From Fomitopsis serialis (lineage: Eukaryota > Basidiomycota > Agaricomycetes > Polyporales > Fomitopsidaceae): 64,000 nucleotides of DNA. Where the stretch lies: NCBI RefSeq assembly GCF_022376445.1, contig NW_025955024.1, positions 62,001-126,000 on the forward strand, given 5' to 3'. Position 1 is the stretch's first letter. Each line of letters begins with the position of its first letter. Position numbers and translations under genes: made by a program. Of the stretch, positions 59,140 to 64,000 are shown piece after piece. The notes below the pieces were generated by a model. It saw only the letters and a list, made by a program, of their open reading frames with translations, ran no database searches and had not been told where the DNA came from.

Positions 59140-60769
59140 TCACGAAAACTCACACACCCCGCAGCTGCCTGCAGCCTTCAAGCCCGTGCCCGTCGCATCG
59201 CACTGCTGGAGCGCGCCCAGCGCGCAGAAGGACCCGTCCACGGACCCGCTGAGGCCCGTGTTGTTGGCGAGGTTGAGGATCTGGAGTGTGGAGGGGAACG
59301 AGGTCGGCAGGGGGTTCGTGAGGTCGTTGTGGTCGAGATGTAGCTCGACGAGCGCGGTGAGCGAGGAGACGGAGGAGGGGATCGATCCGGTCATGTTTGT
59401 CGTGGAGACATCCCTGGAGGGCGGATTAGTGCAAGGTAAAGGGAGATAAGGGCGGGGCTCACAGGAGCTTCAACGACGACTGGACGGAAGTGCTATTGAA
59501 GAGAGTCGAGAGCGGATTGGTGAGTGCTTGGTTCGTGATCACCCTGATGAGCGGGAGGTTAGCGAGGCGATGACGAAGTACGACTACTGAGCGGACTCAC
59601 AGATCTTGAATCGGGAGACGGGCTACACTCGACGGCAGTGTCGGCGACATTTGTGCGTTCTTCTCCAGCGTGAGGGAAGACACATTCTTCAGCGAGTCGA
59701 ACAGGCCGTCCGGGATGCTCGTGATGCCCGTCGCTTGGAACTCGAGCGTCGTCAGGGCAGTCAGGTTCGTGAAGGACGAGGGCAGCGAGCCGGCTAGTCG
59801 AACGTCAGCCTACATTCGCAGAGAGCACTGGGGATACTGACCTGGGAGCTTATTGTCACCGATCACCTGGAGCGTCTGCAGACTCGTGAGTGCACCGAGC
59901 TGGTCGGGGATGACGGTGGGTATGCTTGGCGTGCTCAACTCCCTGGCGCGCGCGTCAGTTATATCAACGACCGAGGACAAGACGGGAACGTACAGCGAAG
60001 TCACCCTCCCATCGCCGTCACACTCGACTCCGGTCCACCCGCAGACGTCCGTGTTCTGCATCCACCCGCCGTTCCCCAGGCTGCTCTGCCCCTGGCCGTT
60101 CGCCTCGACGAAGACGCTCCGCAGCGCGCAGAACTGGATGGCGTTCTGGACCTGCGCGGCATCCTGGGCGTGCGCCTTCAGGAAGTCGGACGAGACGCCC
60201 TGGAGCGTGGAGAGGCAGGTCGAGCACGGGTACAGCGACGCGTTCGCAGGTGCGTTGATCTCGAACTCTGAGAGGCACAGCTGTTGGTTCGCCGACAAAG
60301 AGGGCGAGCTCGACGCAGACGCAGACGCGGACGACCCGCCGGTGGTGACGTCGAGTGCGATCATGTTGCCCAGCAGGTAGAGAAGCAGGATTATGAGAAC
60401 GACGAACAGGATCGTGTTTCGCCGCTTCCGCTTCCTCCGCTTGACGCAGTGCTCGCAGCAGGGCGCTGCACGCTTCTCGATGTGCAAGGGCGACCAAGGC
60501 TCCAGCTTCGGTTGGTGGACGGGCAGCACGTCAGGCTCGCGCCGCCGTCCGAGCGTCCGGAGGTCGAAACAGAACTTCGCGAAGCGTGTGAGCAGCCCCG
60601 GACGGGGAGCTTCAGTCTTGGTGACTTCGGGATCCTGGTGCAGTTTTGGCGTTATATCAAGCATCGTCCAACTCGACTGAGGACGAGAAGAGGTGTGTGC
60701 GGGTGGCGTGTCGTATAAAGATTGATGATGGTGAGAGGAAGCAGGTTCAACTTGCTCCGTTGAGGTCAT
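59140..60769 (-). CDS. Single-pass membrane protein with extracellular leucine-rich repeats
   Basis: The N-terminal 130 residues are cytosolic, with a basic Cys/Arg cluster (C-C-E-H-C-V-K-R-R-K-R-K-R-R) just before one transmembrane helix (I-L-F-V-V-L-I-I-L-L-L-Y-L-L-G-N-M-I). A Ser/Ala linker follows, then a Cys-containing cap (C-L-S-E-F ... C-S-T-C-L ... V-C-G-W-T-G-V-E-C, the LRRNT-like W-x-G-V-x-C pattern of plant-type LRRs). Next come plant-type repeats (L-G-A-L-T-S-L-Q-T-L-Q-V-I-G; M-T-G-S-I-P-S-S-V-S-S-L-T-A-L-V-E-L-H-L-D-H-N-D-L) and a Cys cap ending G-V-C-E-F-S. It is a type II membrane protein without a kinase domain. Role unknown; adhesion or surface sensing is a guess. At least four introns, all short. 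Confidence 0.8.
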
Positions 60770-62573
60770 GGCGATCGAGAGAATCGTGAAGTCGTTACTG
60801 ATGGTATGAGTTCAAGATGAAGATGCGTTTCCATTTACCAGCTCTGACAAGACATATTAGGACAATGGCAACGAGAACAAAAGCGAAACATTGCTGCGGG
60901 CGCTTCTCAGACGCGACCTTTTGTTTTGAGTGGCTAACACGTGACCGCGAGAGCGCGCATTGCTGCCCTTTCCGTCCGAGCTCACGGCTCGGACTGGACC
61001 CACTCCTCCTCCTCTTCCTCCACATCCACAACCCCCATCCAGTCACCACTCATCCGCAACTCTTCTTCGCATCCAGTACGCTGCGCTTCTTGTGCGACTA
61101 CCCGCTACTTGCATCCGACGATGCTGCAAGACATACAATTCCTTCCGTGCCGCACTCATTGCCCTCCCGCGCCACGCCGCGTTCGTCCTTTGCGCCCGCC
61201 GACATCGCACACCATGTTTATTGGCTGGCAGCTGCGCACGACGCATGGGTGACCGGTTGCCTCCTTATCCTGCCCGTGCTCTCCCTCCATAATCACACCC
61301 ATCCTGGGGCACTGTCCACGACTTCGACGTGACTGTCGCGCCCACCTTCCATCGCATACACGCGGCCTCTGCGTTGTGCTCGCCGTCCAAGCCGCTCAGC
61401 GCTCAGCACCCCGCATCCGTGTGCCCCCTTTGATTGGCCTCTGGTTAGTCGCTGCCTGACGCTCGCCCACCTTCCCGATGCTTCGTTCTCAATTTCTGTA
61501 CCGCGTCTGTCTTGCGTCCGTCCGCTATTTCGCCCGGGATTTGCCAAGTATTGCCACTGGCCGCCACTTGGACATGCATCAATCGTCCTGCGTCGCGCTG
61601 ACGTCACCTGCACGCCCCTCCCCACTCGTCGTCCCGGCTGCCTCGCTACCATGACCTGTGTCACTGTCATCTCATCCGACAAGTACGATGCTATGGCGAT
61701 CGTCCCAAAAGGCAGCGACCGTAACGAGCTCTTTAGGGACTTTCAGGCACCCTTCGCTGCGGCCTGCACGTACGAGCATTCTGCATCCATCAGCCTCTGT
61801 CCTCGCAAGTGGGGACCAGTACCATTCACTGTCTCCCTCCGCCTTCTTTGACGCCACTCACAAAGTGATACAGGACGGCAGCGGTGATGCCAACTGTGAG
61901 ATGACAAGTATGCGTCCACGCCAGAGCGGCACCCCACGACTACCTCAGTGGCCCGACGGCCCCCTTGCCCGCCGAGCGTCCCAGGGTTTTGCGTACGCAT
62001 TCCGTACGCGAACTGGTCGCCTGCGGCCAAATGCGTCCGAGCCTTCGTCGACTCACTGCTAATGTGGATTACATACCAACTATGCATCCCAATACACTCG
62101 GCCTCAACGGACCCGCATCTTACCACACTAGCCCCACGTCAGCAGACAGTTGATGACCGCACCGAACTAGAACTCCCGTGTGCATGATGGTCGCGCGAGG
62201 CTATGGGTGCGACCATGTCGACTTTTGAACACCATCCCGAGATCTCTTACCCATAGGGTCCGAAAGACGAGGTACAAGTGAACGCGCAGTACCTCGGTGC
62301 TTGCGCGACGTCTCTGGCATGCAACATTGGTTCTAACCGAACCGTCGTAGATTTTTCATCATACAGACACTACTGTTGTCAATGAACATTGTCATGGGCG
62401 ACATACGATGCAAACTCGGTCACTGGCGAATTAACCTCGACAAGCCGGCCCTTCGTCAAACAGTACATGGGCGGATCTACCCATATGCAGGCATGAACAT
62501 CGTCAGGTTAATTCGGCAACGTTCGAGGACTGGTCACCCACCGCATCATGTCAAGCAACCGACAGAAGAGTGT
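60770..62573. other. Long intergenic stretch, no supported gene
   Basis: Several frames overlap on both strands between 60,817 and 62,190. They are Ser/Pro/Arg/His-rich, mirror each other and have no recognisable domain. Nothing was annotated. Confidence 0.45.
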
Positions 62574-62731
62574 TTACTTGCTCTTCGAGGGCTCAGCGCA
62601 GCCGCATGCGGGGTAGGTGCAGGAGCCGCCGTTGGCCTGGACGTTCGCGCAGGTGGCCTTCTCCTGTCAACGTCTCTGCGTCAGGTCCTATGCGAGCATC
62701 AGAATCGGACCTTCGAGATACTCACAGACAT
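62574..62731 (-). CDS. 31-residue four-cysteine peptide, third copy
   Basis: Exon 1 is ATG TCT (62731-62726), then a 62-nt intron (GTGAGT ... GTTGACAG), then exon 2 at 62663-62574. The product differs from the other two copies at two residues only (Asp3 to Glu, Pro28 to Ser) and keeps all four cysteines. The intron, promoter and flanks are not alignable over any length with the other copies, so this is an older paralogue, and its protein conservation is strong evidence for coding function. Confidence 0.78.
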
Positions 62732-62787
62732 CGTGGATGATAATGCGGTCGGGTGGTGTATTGGTGAGTGGCTGTACTCGAGGACGT

Positions 62788-62795
62788 CTTTTATA
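62788..62795 (-). promoter_or_regulatory. TATA box of the third cysteine peptide gene
   Basis: TATAAAAG on the minus strand, about 64 bp upstream of ATG. CCAAT-type sequences (GCCAATGG, CATTGGACC) lie about 60-90 bp further upstream, as in the other copies. Confidence 0.6.
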
Positions 62796-63849
62796 CGTGC
62801 AGATCCATGCGCGACTGGAAGGTATGCTGTGCGGTATGTTGTATGTCTGGCTTGCCATTGGCGCGTTGTGGTCCAATGACGGCGGGTGCGTTTGACACTC
62901 ACGACTTCGTTTTGATCTGGTGAGCAAGAAGCAGTCTTTCGTGTTACATACTCAGCACTGTTGGAGTGACCAGCAGGTACCGTACATCGCAATCAAGTCC
63001 CCCTGATTAGTCGACGCTGTAAGTAGAAGTGGGTTGTGCAAGACCCGTACGAAGCGGCGGGCTTCACGGTTTGTCAGCCATCCAATGAATCGAATTCTAC
63101 ATGATCCCAGCTACGACCTTACTGAAATCGCGTGCAGAGATGATCAACTGGTATGTGTTTATAGCGACTTACAACAGTCAGTCAAGCTTGAAACGAGCCA
63201 GACGCCGCCCATCACTTTGGGTGGCATGCACTGGCAGCTGCCAGTGCCTCCAGGAACTCCGTGATGAGGCAAGACAGGGCTATCTCTGCCTCTTTCGGCC
63301 TCTGGAAAATCATCCTACAACTCAATTGGAGTGCTGGATATCCTTAAGTATCTTGGTCTAAATAGGAGCTGAGACCCGGGCCCAGGCATCGTTTTGAGAC
63401 AGGAGCTAGGTGGGGCAAACATAAGTAGAGTACTAATACTAATAGTATATCATATATACAATGTAGACGAGACCAAGACGGGAATCACACTTGTAGTCAA
63501 GCTCGGTGCTGGAGATTGAAGTCACAGGAGGAGGTCCAGGAGGAGGTCCAGGAGGAGGTCCAGGAGGAGGTCCAAGAGGCGGTCCATTTAGCCACCGACC
63601 GACAACACGCACGGGCGCCATCGGCATCTCGACGATGGCCAGTTATGCGGAAGCGCGGATTAGACAACTGACGTCGTTTGACGGGCCGGTGTCTCGTTCT
63701 CATGATCATGACCACTGGGTGAAACATATGTACGCTGGGAATTGGCTGTCGTGTCAGGCACCCTCCTCCTATCCTCCTCTCCTCCACCTCTTGGTCCAGT
63801 CCAAGTGGGATACTTGCGAATTGGCTGCACAGATTTCTTTCGGTGAAGA
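62796..63849. other. Intergenic stretch with a minisatellite
   Basis: No gene was recognised. The frame at 63506-63871 is open because of the 12-bp repeat and overlaps the lipase start. Confidence 0.5.
63524..63588 (+). repeat. 12-bp minisatellite (AGGAGGAGGTCC)n
   Basis: Four nearly perfect tandem units of AGGAGGAGGTCC plus one diverged unit (AAGAGGCGGTCC). It would read as Gly/Pro-rich repeats in several frames but has no gene context. Confidence 0.85.
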
Positions 63850-64000
63850 ATGGCGTCTAGTAGCTCAATAGCGTACGCTGAAGCATGGCTACCCGGTCCC
63901 GGAGAACACCAATTCTACACCCGTACGTACCAGGCGACCGGGACGGCTCGCGCGACGGTTGTCTTCGTGCACGGCTTTGCGGAACACGTTGGCCGGCACG
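63850..64000 (+). CDS. Monoacylglycerol lipase-like serine hydrolase, 5' end only
   Basis: The start M-A-S-S-S-S-I-A-Y-A-E-A-W-L-P-G-P-G-E-H is followed by Q-F-Y-T-R-T-Y-Q-A and V-V-F-V-H-G-F-A-E-H-V-G-R-H. The latter is the oxyanion-hole H-G-F/L-x-E-H motif of the serine aminopeptidase S33 (hydrolase_4) family, to which monoacylglycerol lipases belong. The frame is open to the window edge; the catalytic serine lies beyond it. Confidence 0.8.
   Translation, partial: MASSSSIAYAEAWLPGPGEHQFYTRTYQATGTARATVVFVHGFAEHVGRH

Noticed and set aside
60817..62190. Overlapping frames on both strands, up to 171 codons
   Set aside because: Low-complexity Pro/Ser/Arg content, mirrored on both strands, no domain.
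63506..63871. Gly/Pro-rich frame over the minisatellite
   Set aside because: Open only because the 12-bp repeat has no stop; it runs across the lipase start in another frame.

Overview
The window is nuclear DNA of a filamentous basidiomycete, most likely a wood-decay polypore or close relative. The signs are genes split by many short introns (mostly about 50-80 nt, GTRNGT...YAG), compact intergenic spaces, and basidiomycete-type families (DUF6534 membrane proteins, BTB proteins, phenol-hydroxylase-like flavoproteins, GT8 enzymes). Because of the introns most genes are visible only as strings of short open frames, and the models below were joined by hand from splice signals and reading phase.

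Layout. 0-12.4 kb: the 3' end of an FAD monooxygenase (+), a 10-exon coiled-coil gene resembling augmin subunit HAUS3 (-), a DUF4203/TMEM198-like membrane protein (+), and two further FAD monooxygenase paralogues (-) around a small hypothetical gene. 13.5-18 kb: a decayed inverted copy of the segment found at 46-49.4 kb, followed by a non-autonomous TIR element (18.6-19.5 kb). 20-32 kb: housekeeping genes, namely an FSH1/OVCA2 serine hydrolase, transportin (Kap104), a YIH1/IMPACT protein and a CSC1/OSCA stress-gated channel. 32-37 kb: a GT8 glycosyltransferase and an MFS sugar transporter, both (-). 38-46 kb: a DUF6534 membrane protein and a nitrate reductase (+). 46-50 kb: the intact source segment with a PB1-domain gene (-), a 31-residue cysteine peptide gene (+) and a BTB gene (-). 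51.5-52.9 kb: a 1.3-kb nearly perfect palindromic element with a 9-bp target duplication and a tRNA-like Pol III promoter in each arm. 54.4-60.8 kb: secretory and trafficking genes (L-type lectin, KDEL receptor, clathrin light chain) and a membrane-anchored LRR protein. 62.6 kb: a third copy of the cysteine peptide gene. The right edge holds the start of a monoacylglycerol-lipase-like gene.

The most interesting item is the cysteine peptide family. Three genes each encode a 31-residue protein with four cysteines. In each, the ATG exon is only two codons long (ATG TCT) and is followed by a 62-67 nt intron, so ordinary ORF calling misses them. The coding exon is nearly invariant, while introns and flanks have drifted; each copy has a TATAAAAG box 64-91 bp upstream of ATG. 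Two copies lie inside a large inverted segmental duplication that also copied a BTB gene, a PB1 gene and the 3' tip of nitrate reductase. In the left copy the BTB gene and nitrate reductase tip have decayed and the PB1 gene is disturbed, but the peptide is unchanged, which suggests it is a functional product under selection.
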